Shown piece after piece: positions 1-7,546 of a stretch of 64,000 bases of DNA. A program made the translations under genes and the position numbers. The stretch's first letter is position 1. Each line of letters opens with the position of its first letter. The DNA is from an uncultured Planctomycetota bacterium (GTDB lineage Bacteria > Planctomycetota > UBA1135 > GCA-002686595). The notes below the pieces were generated by a model. The model saw only the letters and a list, made by a program, of their open reading frames with translations, did not search any database and had not been told where the DNA came from. Where the stretch lies: positions 1-64,000 of the forward strand of contig CAIYPP010000113.1 of NCBI GenBank assembly GCA_903928115.1, in the 5' to 3' direction.

Positions 1-217
1 CGGCGACCGCAAGTACGGCAAGTTCAAGCAGGACCCCTTCCGCTTCCCGCGCGTCGCCTTGCACGCGCGGCGGCTCGAGTTCGCGCATCCGCGCACGGGA
101 GCGCCGCTCGTCGTGGAAGCGCCGCTCCCTCTCGACCTCGCGCAACTGCGCGAGCTGGTCTTCAGCGTGCCGCGCGAGCAACAGCGCAAGCGCCGCGGAA
201 CGCCGCCGCCGGGCTAG
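1..217 (+). CDS. RluA-family pseudouridine synthase, C-terminal end (partial)
   Basis: The 5' part lies outside the window; the visible 71 codons are read in frame 2 and stop at TAG 215-217. The fragment begins GDRKYG and continues with RVALHARRLEF and HP..GAPLVVEAPLP, the conserved closing segment of RluA/RluC/RluD enzymes (a GDxxYG turn, then an LHA strand and an APLP-type end). This family isomerises uridine to pseudouridine in 23S rRNA or tRNA. The target cannot be told from the tail. It ends in a basic stretch (QQRKRRG). A second RluA-family gene lies at 31039-31716. The next gene is convergent, 9 bases away. Confidence 0.75.
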   Translation, partial: GDRKYGKFKQDPFRFPRVALHARRLEFAHPRTGAPLVVEAPLPLDLAQLRELVFSVPREQQRKRRGTPPPG

Positions 218-226
218 ACGCGGGCG

Positions 227-1315
227 CTACTTGGGCTCGGGTCCGGCCACGCGCCAGCGGGCGGGATCCTCACAGGCCATGTCGAAGCCGCGCGGACCCT
301 TCACGACGCGCCCCTTGACCCACAGGAAGTTCTGCACGAACTCTTCGTCGTCGCGCTTGTCGAGTCCGAGCGTTTCGTAGCGCGCCACGTGCTCCTTGGC
401 GAATTTCGCGCGGAACGCGGGCTGCTTGTCGCCGGTCCGGAAGAGCACCGTCACGCTGCCGTCGTCCTCGCGGAAGATGCGCTGGATCGAGCCAAAAATC
501 TCAACGTCTTCCCCCTTGGCGGAGGTCGCGAGCGCGCGCTCGAGCTCGTGGGGCATGTCGGCCGCGGCGAAGTGCGCGGCATCCTTGCGCGCGGCCGTCC
601 GGTAGTTTTCGATCGCCTCCGCGCGCGCGTCCCACCACGGGAGAAGCTGCTCGTACGGTCGCTTCGCGCTGCGCGCGCCCTCGGTCTTGGGCACGTTGAC
701 TTGGCTGTCCCAGATGCCGCGCTTCGCGTTGCGGGCGCGCGACTGCGCGGCGACGAAGAGCTCGTGGCAGACGAGATCGTTGCCGTACTTGTTGAAGTAC
801 GGGCTCTTGCCGAGCTCGACGAGCAGCAGGTTGAAGTTGCGGCCATCGGGCAGGATCAGGTGGCACAGGAGGCGCCCGTAGACGTCGCGCTCCTCGCGGT
901 CTCCCGCGAACTTCAGTCCGACCTTCGGCTTCTCGCCGGGCTTGGCGAGTGCGGCGAAGAACTCCATCGCCCACTGTGCGCACTCCTCGCCGAAGACGGT
1001 CGAGGGCTTGGTCGGGTCCGTGCTGTTGGTCGCGAACTTCTCCTCGGTGTCGACGCACGAGAGGCGCAGCTTCTCGAGCTTGCCGTTGCGCAGGATGTGG
1101 ACCGTGTCGCCGTCGACGACCTTCTCGACGTCGAAGAGCTCGCTCGGGACGGTCGGCTTCCAGCCCGAGTCCGCGGCAACGTCCTTCGCCGGCGCGGTGG
1201 CGGGGGCTTGCGCGCAGGCCGGTGCGGGCGGGAGCAGCAGCGCGGCGACGAGGGACAGCGCGGAGGCGTACGGCAGGACGCGGCGCCGAGGGGCGCAGAG
1301 GGAGGGAAACTGCAT
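227..1315 (-). CDS. Secreted staphylococcal-nuclease-like protein
   Basis: This 362-residue protein has an N-terminal signal-type hydrophobic stretch (about residues 14-36, ending APACAQA), so it is probably exported. Residues 60-205 form an SNase (thermonuclease) OB-fold. VVDGDTV is followed by LRLSCVDTEE and DVYGRLL, which supply the residues equivalent to Arg35, Asp40, Glu43 and Arg87 of staphylococcal nuclease (here Arg84, Asp89, Glu92, Arg148). It should therefore be an active Ca-dependent nuclease cutting DNA or RNA. The C-terminal 100 residues form a second beta-rich segment (DVEIFGSIQRIF onward) that I cannot assign. The ATG at 1315 fits the signal peptide, although no clear Shine-Dalgarno is seen. 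It diverges from the enzyme I gene at 1417. Confidence 0.8.
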   Translation of the reverse strand: MQFPSLCAPRRRVLPYASALSLVAALLLPPAPACAQAPATAPAKDVAADSGWKPTVPSELFDVEKVVDGDTVHILRNGKLEKLRLSCVDTEEKFATNSTDPTKPSTVFGEECAQWAMEFFAALAKPGEKPKVGLKFAGDREERDVYGRLLCHLILPDGRNFNLLLVELGKSPYFNKYGNDLVCHELFVAAQSRARNAKRGIWDSQVNVPKTEGARSAKRPYEQLLPWWDARAEAIENYRTAARKDAAHFAAADMPHELERALATSAKGEDVEIFGSIQRIFREDDGSVTVLFRTGDKQPAFRAKFAKEHVARYETLGLDKRDDEEFVQNFLWVKGRVVKGPRGFDMACEDPARWRVAGPEPK

Positions 1316-1416
1316 GGGGCGGGGTCAGGGTTGGGACCGCACCATCTTCCCCGCGGGGGGCTTGGGAGTCGCGCGCTCTTTATCGAAATCCGCGGATCCG
1401 TAGGATCTTCGCCACC

Positions 1417-3210
1417 ATGAGCGAGACGCCCCCTGGCGAAGTTCCCATCGAGTCCGCCCCCGACCGCCCTGCCGGAGGCCTCGTCCTGCGCGGGACACCG
1501 GTCTGCGCCGGCCTCGCGCTGGGGCCGATCCACCGCAAGGACCACGACCTCGACAACGCTTCGCTCGAGCGCATTCCGCGCGACGGCATCGAGCGCGAGC
1601 TCAACCGCTTCCACAAGGCCCTCGGCGACGCGCGCGCGCAGCTCGAGGATCTGAAGACCAAGCTCTCGGGCAAGGTTCCCGCGGAGGACGCGCGCATTCT
1701 CGACGTGCACGTCGCGTACCTGAAGGACTCGGTGTTCCACTCCGACGTCGAGAACCTGATCTTGAACGAGCAGCTGTGCCTCGAAGCCGCGATCGCCAAG
1801 GTGATCGGCGACTTCGACCGCATCTTCAAGCTCGTGCAAAACGAGACGTTGCGCGAGCGCGCCGTCGACTTGCGCGACGTGGGCATCCGCGTGCTGCGGC
1901 ACCTAGAGCGGCCCGCGGCTGCCGAGGCGGCCGAGCCGCGCGCGAAGGACTACATCCTCGCGGCGAAGGAGCTCTCCATCGTCGACATGTTCAACCTGCA
2001 GGGCGAGCGCGTCCTCGGGATCCTCACGGAGGCGGGCGCACTCACGAGCCACGCGGCGATCCTCGCGCGCTCGATGCGCATCCCGACTCTGACCGCGGTC
2101 GCTGGCCTGCTCGACACGGTCCGCGAGGGAGACTTCGCGATCGTCGATGCGAGCGAGGGCCTTGCGCGCATCAATCCCGACGAAGTCGTGCGCGCGCAGT
2201 ACGGCGAGCCGGGCGTCGAGACTCCCGTGCTCGACGACGGCGACGGTTGGAGCGCGAAGGACGCACGGACGGCCGACGGGACCGCGGTGCGACTCCTCGC
2301 ATCCTGCGGGAATCTCCCCGAGATTCAGGCCGCACGCGCGCAGGGCGTCGAGGCGATCGGCGTGTACCGCACGGAGCTTCTGTTCCTCGTCGACAAGGAA
2401 GTTCCGAGCGACGAGACGCTCGCCCAGCACTATTCGGCCGTGGTCTTCGCAGCCGGCGGCGCGCCGGTGACGTTCCGCCTCCTGCACGCAGACTCCGGCA
2501 TGGGGCTCCCATTCCTGCACGAGGCGCGCGAGGCGAACCCCGCGCTCGGGCGCAGCGGCGTGCGTGCGCTTCTCTCGCGAGAGCTCGTGCTGCGGCGCCA
2601 GCTGGCGGCCATCCTGCGCGCGGGCGCATCGGGCCCCGTCCGCATCGCGCTCCCGTTCGTCACGGACTGTGGCGAGCTGCGGCGCGTGAAGGAGATCTTG
2701 TTCGAAGAGAAGCTCGAGCTGCGCAAGCGCGGCCTGCCGTTCGCGGAGAAGCCGCAAGTCGGCGTGGTGATCGAGCTCGGCGCGGCGCTGCTCGGCGTGC
2801 GCGACCTCGCGCGCGAGTCGGACTTCCTGCTCGTGAACGTCGATGCGCTCACGCAGCACCTGCTGGGCGTCGATCGCGACAACGTCGAGCTCCGCAGCTG
2901 GTTCGAGGCTCTGCACCCCGCGGTGCTGCGCGCGGTCGAGACGCTGGTCGAGGTCGCTTCCGAGCTGCACAAGCCGCTCGGGGTGTTCGGGGTGACGGCG
3001 GTGAGCCGCCACAACCTGCCGTTCCTGATCGGCGCCGGCGTGCGCGAGCTTTGCGCGGAGCCGTCGGAGCTGCGCTCCGTGGGCAACGTGCTCGACCGCA
3101 CTCCGCTGAAGCAGGCCCAGACCGCCGCACAGGCCCTCGTCTCGAGCTCGTGCCAAGCGGAGACGCTCTCGCTCGTCGAAGGTTGGAAGCACGGTTACGT
3201 GCGTTCCTGA
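1417..3210 (+). CDS. ptsI: Enzyme I (PTS) homologue with degenerate PEP-binding site
   Basis: At 597 residues it has the full length and order of phosphotransferase-system enzyme I: an N-terminal helical and swivelling phospho-His domain (residues 20-260), then a PEP-binding barrel (270-597). The phospho-acceptor motif is intact (ALTSHAAILAR, His212). In the barrel, RTE (318-320), Arg354, ENPALG-like EANPALG and Glu453 are kept. However, the GTND metal/PEP loop reads NVDA (474-477), the GMCGE loop holding the catalytic Cys reads GVFGV (522-526), and LDIGGDK reads LHADSGM. Known enzyme I uses these residues to take phosphate from PEP, so catalysis here is doubtful and a regulatory role is possible (inference). 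No HPr or EII gene is near. The ATG at 1417 is preferred over an upstream reading frame that is antisense to the nuclease gene. Confidence 0.8.
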   Translation: MSETPPGEVPIESAPDRPAGGLVLRGTPVCAGLALGPIHRKDHDLDNASLERIPRDGIERELNRFHKALGDARAQLEDLKTKLSGKVPAEDARILDVHVAYLKDSVFHSDVENLILNEQLCLEAAIAKVIGDFDRIFKLVQNETLRERAVDLRDVGIRVLRHLERPAAAEAAEPRAKDYILAAKELSIVDMFNLQGERVLGILTEAGALTSHAAILARSMRIPTLTAVAGLLDTVREGDFAIVDASEGLARINPDEVVRAQYGEPGVETPVLDDGDGWSAKDARTADGTAVRLLASCGNLPEIQAARAQGVEAIGVYRTELLFLVDKEVPSDETLAQHYSAVVFAAGGAPVTFRLLHADSGMGLPFLHEAREANPALGRSGVRALLSRELVLRRQLAAILRAGASGPVRIALPFVTDCGELRRVKEILFEEKLELRKRGLPFAEKPQVGVVIELGAALLGVRDLARESDFLLVNVDALTQHLLGVDRDNVELRSWFEALHPAVLRAVETLVEVASELHKPLGVFGVTAVSRHNLPFLIGAGVRELCAEPSELRSVGNVLDRTPLKQAQTAAQALVSSSCQAETLSLVEGWKHGYVRS

Positions 3211-3217
3211 GCCTTTT

Positions 3218-4180
3218 TCAGGCAAGTTCGACGCGAGCACCCTGTGCGAGTGCGGGCGTCTTCGCCGTCGCCGGTCCGCCGCGACGGTCGAGCTCGATGC
3301 GCATCGCGTCGGCGACGCGTGCGACGTTGTCTCGCGTGGCGATCGCGAACAGCGCCGAGCCGCTGCCGCTGATCGTCGCGATGAGCGCGCCGCTCTCGCG
3401 CGCGGCAGCGAGTGCTTCGGCTCCGCCCGGGATGTGCGGCAAGCGATAGGGGACGTGCAGCCGATCCTCGCAGCCCAGTCGCAGAAGGTCGGCGTCGCCG
3501 CTGCGCAGGCCTTCGAGCAGCAGCGCGAGTCGGCGAGAATTCTCGACGGCGTCGCTGAGCAGCACGCTCTTCGGCAAGATCGAGCGCGCGAACGCTGTCT
3601 CGAGCGTCGTCGCAGGCCACGCGACGGCGTAGGCGAGCGACGCGTGCAGCGCGACGCGGACGATGCGCGTCGCTTCGCCGCGCACGGGAAGTGAGAGCAC
3701 GCAGCCACCGAACAACGCGGGCGACACGTTGTCGGGATGGCCTTCGATTGCGAGTGCGAGCTCGAGCAAGTTCTCGCGCGTGACCTCGTGCGGCCCGACG
3801 CACGCGCCGAGCGTGAGGCCTGCGACGATCGCAGCAGCGGAGCTGCCAAGCCCGCGGCGTGTCGGGATCTCGCTCTCCACGCTCAAGTCGAAGAACGTGT
3901 CGGAGGCCGCGTGAGAGGCGCGCAACCCCGCGTCGAGGCCGCGCAGCAGCAAGTTGTCGCCCCCCGTCGGCCACGCGCGCTCCTCTCCGGCGCCCAGCGT
4001 GAGCCGATGGGCCGTGAGCGAGACGTCGCGACGCGCCGTGACGCCGAGGGGCAGGTCGAGGGCGAGGCCGATCAGGTCGAAGCCGGGGCCCAGGTTGGAG
4101 GTCGAGGCGGGTACGCGCGCTCGCAGGGAGCCCGTGGGGGGGAGCCGGAGGGTTTCCAACATGGGTGCAGAATGGAGCAT
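3218..4180 (-). CDS. thrB: Homoserine kinase
   Basis: This GHMP-family kinase of about 320 residues phosphorylates L-homoserine with ATP, the step before threonine synthase. Family motifs are in order: VPASTSNLGPGFD near the N-terminus (substrate-binding motif 1), PTRRGLGSSAA (ATP phosphate loop, motif 2), EGHPDNVSPALFGG, and ISGSGSALFAIA near the C-terminus (motif 3). The start at 4180 (MLHSAP) is chosen because GAGGG lies 9 bases upstream; a second ATG at 4162 (MLETLR) is possible. The gene converges on the enzyme I homologue with 7 bases between the stops. It diverges from the small gene at 4388, with an operator-like palindrome in the shared upstream region. Other GHMP kinases are less likely given the PTRRGLGSSAA and EGHPDN forms. 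Confidence 0.88.
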   Translation of the reverse strand: MLHSAPMLETLRLPPTGSLRARVPASTSNLGPGFDLIGLALDLPLGVTARRDVSLTAHRLTLGAGEERAWPTGGDNLLLRGLDAGLRASHAASDTFFDLSVESEIPTRRGLGSSAAAIVAGLTLGACVGPHEVTRENLLELALAIEGHPDNVSPALFGGCVLSLPVRGEATRIVRVALHASLAYAVAWPATTLETAFARSILPKSVLLSDAVENSRRLALLLEGLRSGDADLLRLGCEDRLHVPYRLPHIPGGAEALAAARESGALIATISGSGSALFAIATRDNVARVADAMRIELDRRGGPATAKTPALAQGARVELA

Positions 4181-4261
4181 CGGATCGTGTCCCTCGACCC
4201 GCAAGGTTGGAGAGAGGGTGGGGTGTCTGTGGAAAAATCGTGGAAGGAACCAGATCTGGCG

Positions 4262-4279
4262 GTTGAACCATGTTTCAAC
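4262..4279. promoter_or_regulatory. Operator-like near-palindrome between divergent genes
   Basis: The 18 bases GTTGAACCATGTTTCAAC match their own reverse complement at 16 of 18 positions, with a perfect 6-base arm on each side (GTTGAA/TTCAAC). The site sits in the non-coding region between thrB (start 4180, minus strand) and the small gene starting at 4388 (plus strand). It could bind a dimeric repressor or activator. No regulator can be named from the sequence. Confidence 0.35.
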
Positions 4280-4387
4280 ACCAGATAGTGTGTGCGTGCC
4301 GCGACCGGGCCGATTTTGACGTTCGTCCAAATCCCGGACGCGGGCCAGCAACCGCAGCCGTCCCTGGCAGGACAAGAGGCCGCGAAC

Positions 4388-4642
4388 GTGATCGACGAGA
4401 AGGACCGTTTCTACTCCCGGCTCGCCACCATCCCTGGGATTCAGCCCATGCCGTCGCCGGCGCTCGGCTGGATCCTGCTGCGGGTGGAGCGCCCCAACGA
4501 GGTGGCCCGCAGGGTGACGCGCCGCCTCGACCCCGGCATCGTCAGCGTGCCCCGCCATGTCGAGGGCACCGTGCGGGTCGTGATCAGCGACCCCAAGACC
4601 AACGAGCGCGTCCTGCGCGCCCTCAAGGAAGCCGTCGCCTGA
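4388..4642 (+). CDS. Small protein resembling the C-terminal domain of HisC-type aminotransferases
   Basis: The 84-residue product reads like the last 80 residues of histidinol-phosphate/class I-II aminotransferases: YSRLATIPGIQ, then ALGWILLRV, then DPGIVSVPRHV, and the closing VRVVISDPKTNERVLRAL, which parallels LRITVGTPEENERLLEAL in HisC. The PLP-binding large domain is absent, and there is no room for it because thrB starts just upstream on the other strand. It is therefore either a stand-alone small domain or a relic. GTG 4388 is chosen for an AGAGG at about 8 bases; an in-frame GTG at 4292 would add 32 poorly conserved-looking residues. Function unknown. Confidence 0.55.
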   Translation: MIDEKDRFYSRLATIPGIQPMPSPALGWILLRVERPNEVARRVTRRLDPGIVSVPRHVEGTVRVVISDPKTNERVLRALKEAVA

Positions 4643-4968
4643 GGCTCGGGCGCGTCGCGGTGGTGCTCGTCGGCCCGCGGGGCAGACGAGCGCGGCTGCG
4701 AGCCACAGCCCCGAGTCCTACACGTTCCTCGCGGCAGTCCGCCCGCCCCTCCTCGGAGCGCGTCTCCGCGACAGGGACTTGAGCGGGTGGGGCAGCCGAT
4801 GGTGACCTCGCCATCCTCCGACGCGCTCGGAGGGGGCCTCGAGCGGACGCGCTCCGCCGAGCGTGCGCGGTCCCTCGCTCGCGAGGTGGAACCTGATTCG
4901 TGCGCCGATGCCGTCGGCGCGGGCTTCCCGTATGTCCACGGAGCGTGGATTTCGCCGTATTTAGAACC
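4643..4968. other. Non-coding gap with one stem-loop
   Basis: This stretch of 326 bases has no convincing gene. It holds a perfect 7-base stem (GCTCGTC 4665-4671 with GACGAGC 4685-4691) shortly after the small aminotransferase-like gene. There is no T-run, so it is not a clear intrinsic terminator. I recognise no tRNA or riboswitch. Confidence 0.5.
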
Positions 4969-5769
4969 ATGAGTCGCCGCGTTCGTCATCGCTACACCGC
5001 CCGCACGGCCGACAAGCACGTGCTGTACCAGAAGGCGGTGCAGTCACCGGAGCCGGACCTCGCGCTCATCCGGCGCGTGTTCCGCGCGGAGCGGGGCCGC
5101 GAGCCGCGTCACCTGCGCGAGGACTTCTGCGGCACGGCGCTGCTCTCGTCGGAGTGGGTGCGCCGCCATCGCGACAATACGGCCGAGGGCTTCGACCTCG
5201 ACCCCGAGCCGATCGCTTGGGGGCTCGCGCACAACTGCGAGGGCCTCGACGCCGAGCGGCTCGTGCTGCACCTGAAGGACGTCCGCGCCAGCGGGCTGCG
5301 GCCTCCCGACGTGCGCATCGCCTTCAACTTCTCGTACTGGGTGTTTCACGAGCGCGCCACGCTGGTCGAGTACTTCCGCGCCGCGCGCGAGTCGCTCGCA
5401 CCGGACGGGCTGTTCCTCCTCGATCTCTACGGCGGCAGCGACGCCACGGTCGAGCTCGAGGAGCGGCGGCGCTGCGGGGGCTTCACCTACGTCTGGGACC
5501 AGCACCGCTACTGGCCGGGCACGGGCGAGTACACCTGCTTCATCCGCTTCGAGTTTCCCGACGGCACGTCCCTGCGCGCCTTCCGCTACGACTGGCGCTT
5601 TTGGCACTTGGGCGAGCTGCGCGACGCCCTGCGCGAAGCGGGGTTCTCCCGCGTCGACAACTACTTCGAGGGCGCCGGCGAGAAGGGGGACGGCGACGGC
5701 GTGTTCCGGCGCGGGCTGCGCGGTGAGAACTGCGCAGCGTGGATCGCCTATCTCGCGGCGTGGCCCTGA
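4969..5769 (+). CDS. Class I SAM-dependent methyltransferase (EDFCG type)
   Basis: The 266-residue protein has a Rossmann-like methyltransferase pattern: LREDFCGTALLSSEW in the SAM-binding loop position, EGFDLDPEP for the acidic residue that ends strand beta-2, RIAFNFSYWVF, then LAPDGLFLLDLYGG. The loop is an unusual EDFCGTA rather than the common DxGxGxG. A paralogue with EDFCGSA lies at 8649-9377. The substrate is unknown; this type of protein is usually annotated only as a methyltransferase. ATG 4969 is preferred because residues encoded upstream look random. The C-terminal GDGVFRRGLRGENC segment may contribute to substrate binding (inference). Confidence 0.75.
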   Translation: MSRRVRHRYTARTADKHVLYQKAVQSPEPDLALIRRVFRAERGREPRHLREDFCGTALLSSEWVRRHRDNTAEGFDLDPEPIAWGLAHNCEGLDAERLVLHLKDVRASGLRPPDVRIAFNFSYWVFHERATLVEYFRAARESLAPDGLFLLDLYGGSDATVELEERRRCGGFTYVWDQHRYWPGTGEYTCFIRFEFPDGTSLRAFRYDWRFWHLGELRDALREAGFSRVDNYFEGAGEKGDGDGVFRRGLRGENCAAWIAYLAAWP

Positions 5770-5791
5770 GCCTGCGCCCGTGCCTTGCGGC

Positions 5792-6262
5792 TCAGCGCAC
5801 CTGAGGCGCCCGCGCAGAGCGGACGACTCCCTGAGCGTCGACGTCGAGCTCCCACGGAGCCGTGACGTTCCACACGAGGTGCTCGGGCAGCTCGACGCGC
5901 TCGCCCGGCGGCAGCACATCGACGACGCGCCGCGCCTCGTCGCCTCTCTCTCGAAGCGCAATCAGCACGCACAAGCGCGGGTCGTCCTCGAAGCGGCGCG
6001 CGAGCGCACGCAGGTGCTCTCGGCATTGATCGCAGTCGACGCGATACAGCACCCAGAGGGCATCGGTGGGGAGCGCCTTCGTGTCGAGATGGCGTGCGAG
6101 CTCGAGCTCGTGCACGGAGCGGCCCACCCACGCGGCGGGATCGAGCGTGATGACCTCGGCGCGCTCGGCAGCCGAGCCGCTCGGACCCGTCGGCTCGCAG
6201 GACGCGAGGGCGAGGCACGCGGCGAGCAGCCAAGCGCCCGAGTGGGGGCGGCGCACGCTCAC
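5792..6262 (-). CDS. Lipoprotein with thioredoxin-like CxxC domain
   Basis: The 156-residue product has a lipoprotein signal (WLLAACLALASC, lipid Cys22). It has a domain whose core is WVGRSVHELELA, followed by LWVLYRVDCDQC (Cys77, Cys80), a thioredoxin-like redox motif. The domain closely parallels the C-terminal part of the upstream gene product (WIGKSIHETDLA, then LYLETCSHC). The GTG start overlaps the TGA stop of that gene by 4 bases (GTGA), which suggests translational coupling. It probably acts at the cytoplasmic membrane on the outer side as a thiol carrier or thiol-disulfide partner (inference). No other family assignment is possible from sequence. Confidence 0.72.
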   Translation of the reverse strand: MSVRRPHSGAWLLAACLALASCEPTGPSGSAAERAEVITLDPAAWVGRSVHELELARHLDTKALPTDALWVLYRVDCDQCREHLRALARRFEDDPRLCVLIALRERGDEARRVVDVLPPGERVELPEHLVWNVTAPWELDVDAQGVVRSARAPQVR

Positions 6263-7407
6263 TCGCCGTGGCGCGTGGCGGAGCGCACCACGCCGCCTTC
6301 GAGGACGAGATCCCACGGCGGCAGCTCGGGGCCGACGACCCACGTGACCTCCTTGGGCAGCGCGGCCTGCTCGCCGGGCGGCTTGATCTTGACGACCTGC
6401 TCCGTCTCGTCCTTGTCCGTCGAGAGGCGCACGAAGACGTACAGCTTCGGATCGTTGCCGAAGTTCGCTTCGAGCGCCTTCATGTAGTCCGCGCAGTGCG
6501 AGCAGGTCTCGAGGTAGAGGATCCACGTCGCGTCCTCGGGGTACGAGCGCGTGTCCATCCACACGGCGAGGTCGGTCTCGTGGATCGACTTGCCGATCCA
6601 CTCGGGCGGGCGGAGTCGAGCCCAGCGCGGAAGCGAGTCCGGGAGCTTCCACTTGCCGCTCGCGTCGACGCTCGGCGTGAGGAAGCCGTCCGAGGAGTTC
6701 GGGCGCGCGTTCGCTGCGGCGGGATTCGACTTCGGCAGTTGAGGCGGAGTCGGGAGCTGCGGCGACTTCGTGGCGACGGGCTTGTCCGGCGTGGTGGAGG
6801 TCGCACCCGGAGACGTGTTCGTGTTCGTCGCGGGCTTCTCGGTCGTCGCGGGCGCGACCGCGGCGCTCTGCGGATCCTTCGCGCGCTGCTCCTTGCGCCA
6901 CGCGTCGATCATCGGCAACGCGGGGAAGGGCAGCACGATTCCAACGAGCGCCAGCAGCGCGAGCTGCGCCGTCGGGAGCGGGGCCTTTTGGATCGCGGCC
7001 CAGGGCCGAGTGAACAGGAGGAACGCGAACAACGTCCCGTCGATGCCGAGCATCGCGAAGGGCGAGAGCTTGACCGCACCGCCGAAGCAGCCGCAGCTCG
7101 TCGCGCCCTCTCCGATCAGCTTGAGCAACACGCCCACGAACACCGTGAGCAGGGCGCTCATCAGCCACCAGCCGATGCGCGGCGAGCGCAGAGCGATCAG
7201 CGAGAAGCTGACCTCGGTCGCGACGATCAGCTGGAACGTCAGCTGCTCTCCGAGCGCGTTGCCGACCGGGTTCTCGCGGATGAAGATCGGGATGTCGGCG
7301 GGCGAGCCGGCGAGGAGCTTGATCGAGGCGACGCCGAGGATCCACAGCGCCGGGAGTCGGACGGCGAGCGGGCTGAGCTTGGCGAGCGGGTGCGAGGCGT
7401 CGTTCAT
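6259..7407 (-). CDS. MauE/DoxX-like membrane protein with C-terminal thioredoxin-like domain
   Basis: The 382-residue protein starts with four to five membrane helices (about residues 15-33, 56-75, 82-98, 116-133, 147-163) and a CGCFG motif (Cys105, Cys107) between helices. This pattern is typical of MauE-like proteins that pass electrons or disulfides across the membrane. A Pro/Thr-rich linker (about 175-260) joins it to a soluble domain with WIGKSIHETDLA and LYLETCSHC, a CxxC motif in a thioredoxin-like setting. The following lipoprotein gene carries the same domain. MauE is known from methylamine dehydrogenase maturation, but no mau genes are here, so a general role in extracytoplasmic thiol chemistry is inferred. 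ATG 7407 is chosen; a longer version from 7494 adds a Pro-rich, unlikely leader. Confidence 0.7.
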   Translation of the reverse strand: MNDASHPLAKLSPLAVRLPALWILGVASIKLLAGSPADIPIFIRENPVGNALGEQLTFQLIVATEVSFSLIALRSPRIGWWLMSALLTVFVGVLLKLIGEGATSCGCFGGAVKLSPFAMLGIDGTLFAFLLFTRPWAAIQKAPLPTAQLALLALVGIVLPFPALPMIDAWRKEQRAKDPQSAAVAPATTEKPATNTNTSPGATSTTPDKPVATKSPQLPTPPQLPKSNPAAANARPNSSDGFLTPSVDASGKWKLPDSLPRWARLRPPEWIGKSIHETDLAVWMDTRSYPEDATWILYLETCSHCADYMKALEANFGNDPKLYVFVRLSTDKDETEQVVKIKPPGEQAALPKEVTWVVGPELPPWDLVLEGGVVRSATRHGE

Positions 7408-7546
7408 AGGTCGGCTAGGGTGCGGCGCGCGGGCGGGCGGATCAAGCGACCCGCTGCCGTACGGCGCGCGGTCCGTGAAGTTGGCGGGGAGCATCGACCG
7501 GCGTCCTCGCGGTCCTTCAGGGGCACCGTGCGGCTACCATGGGACG

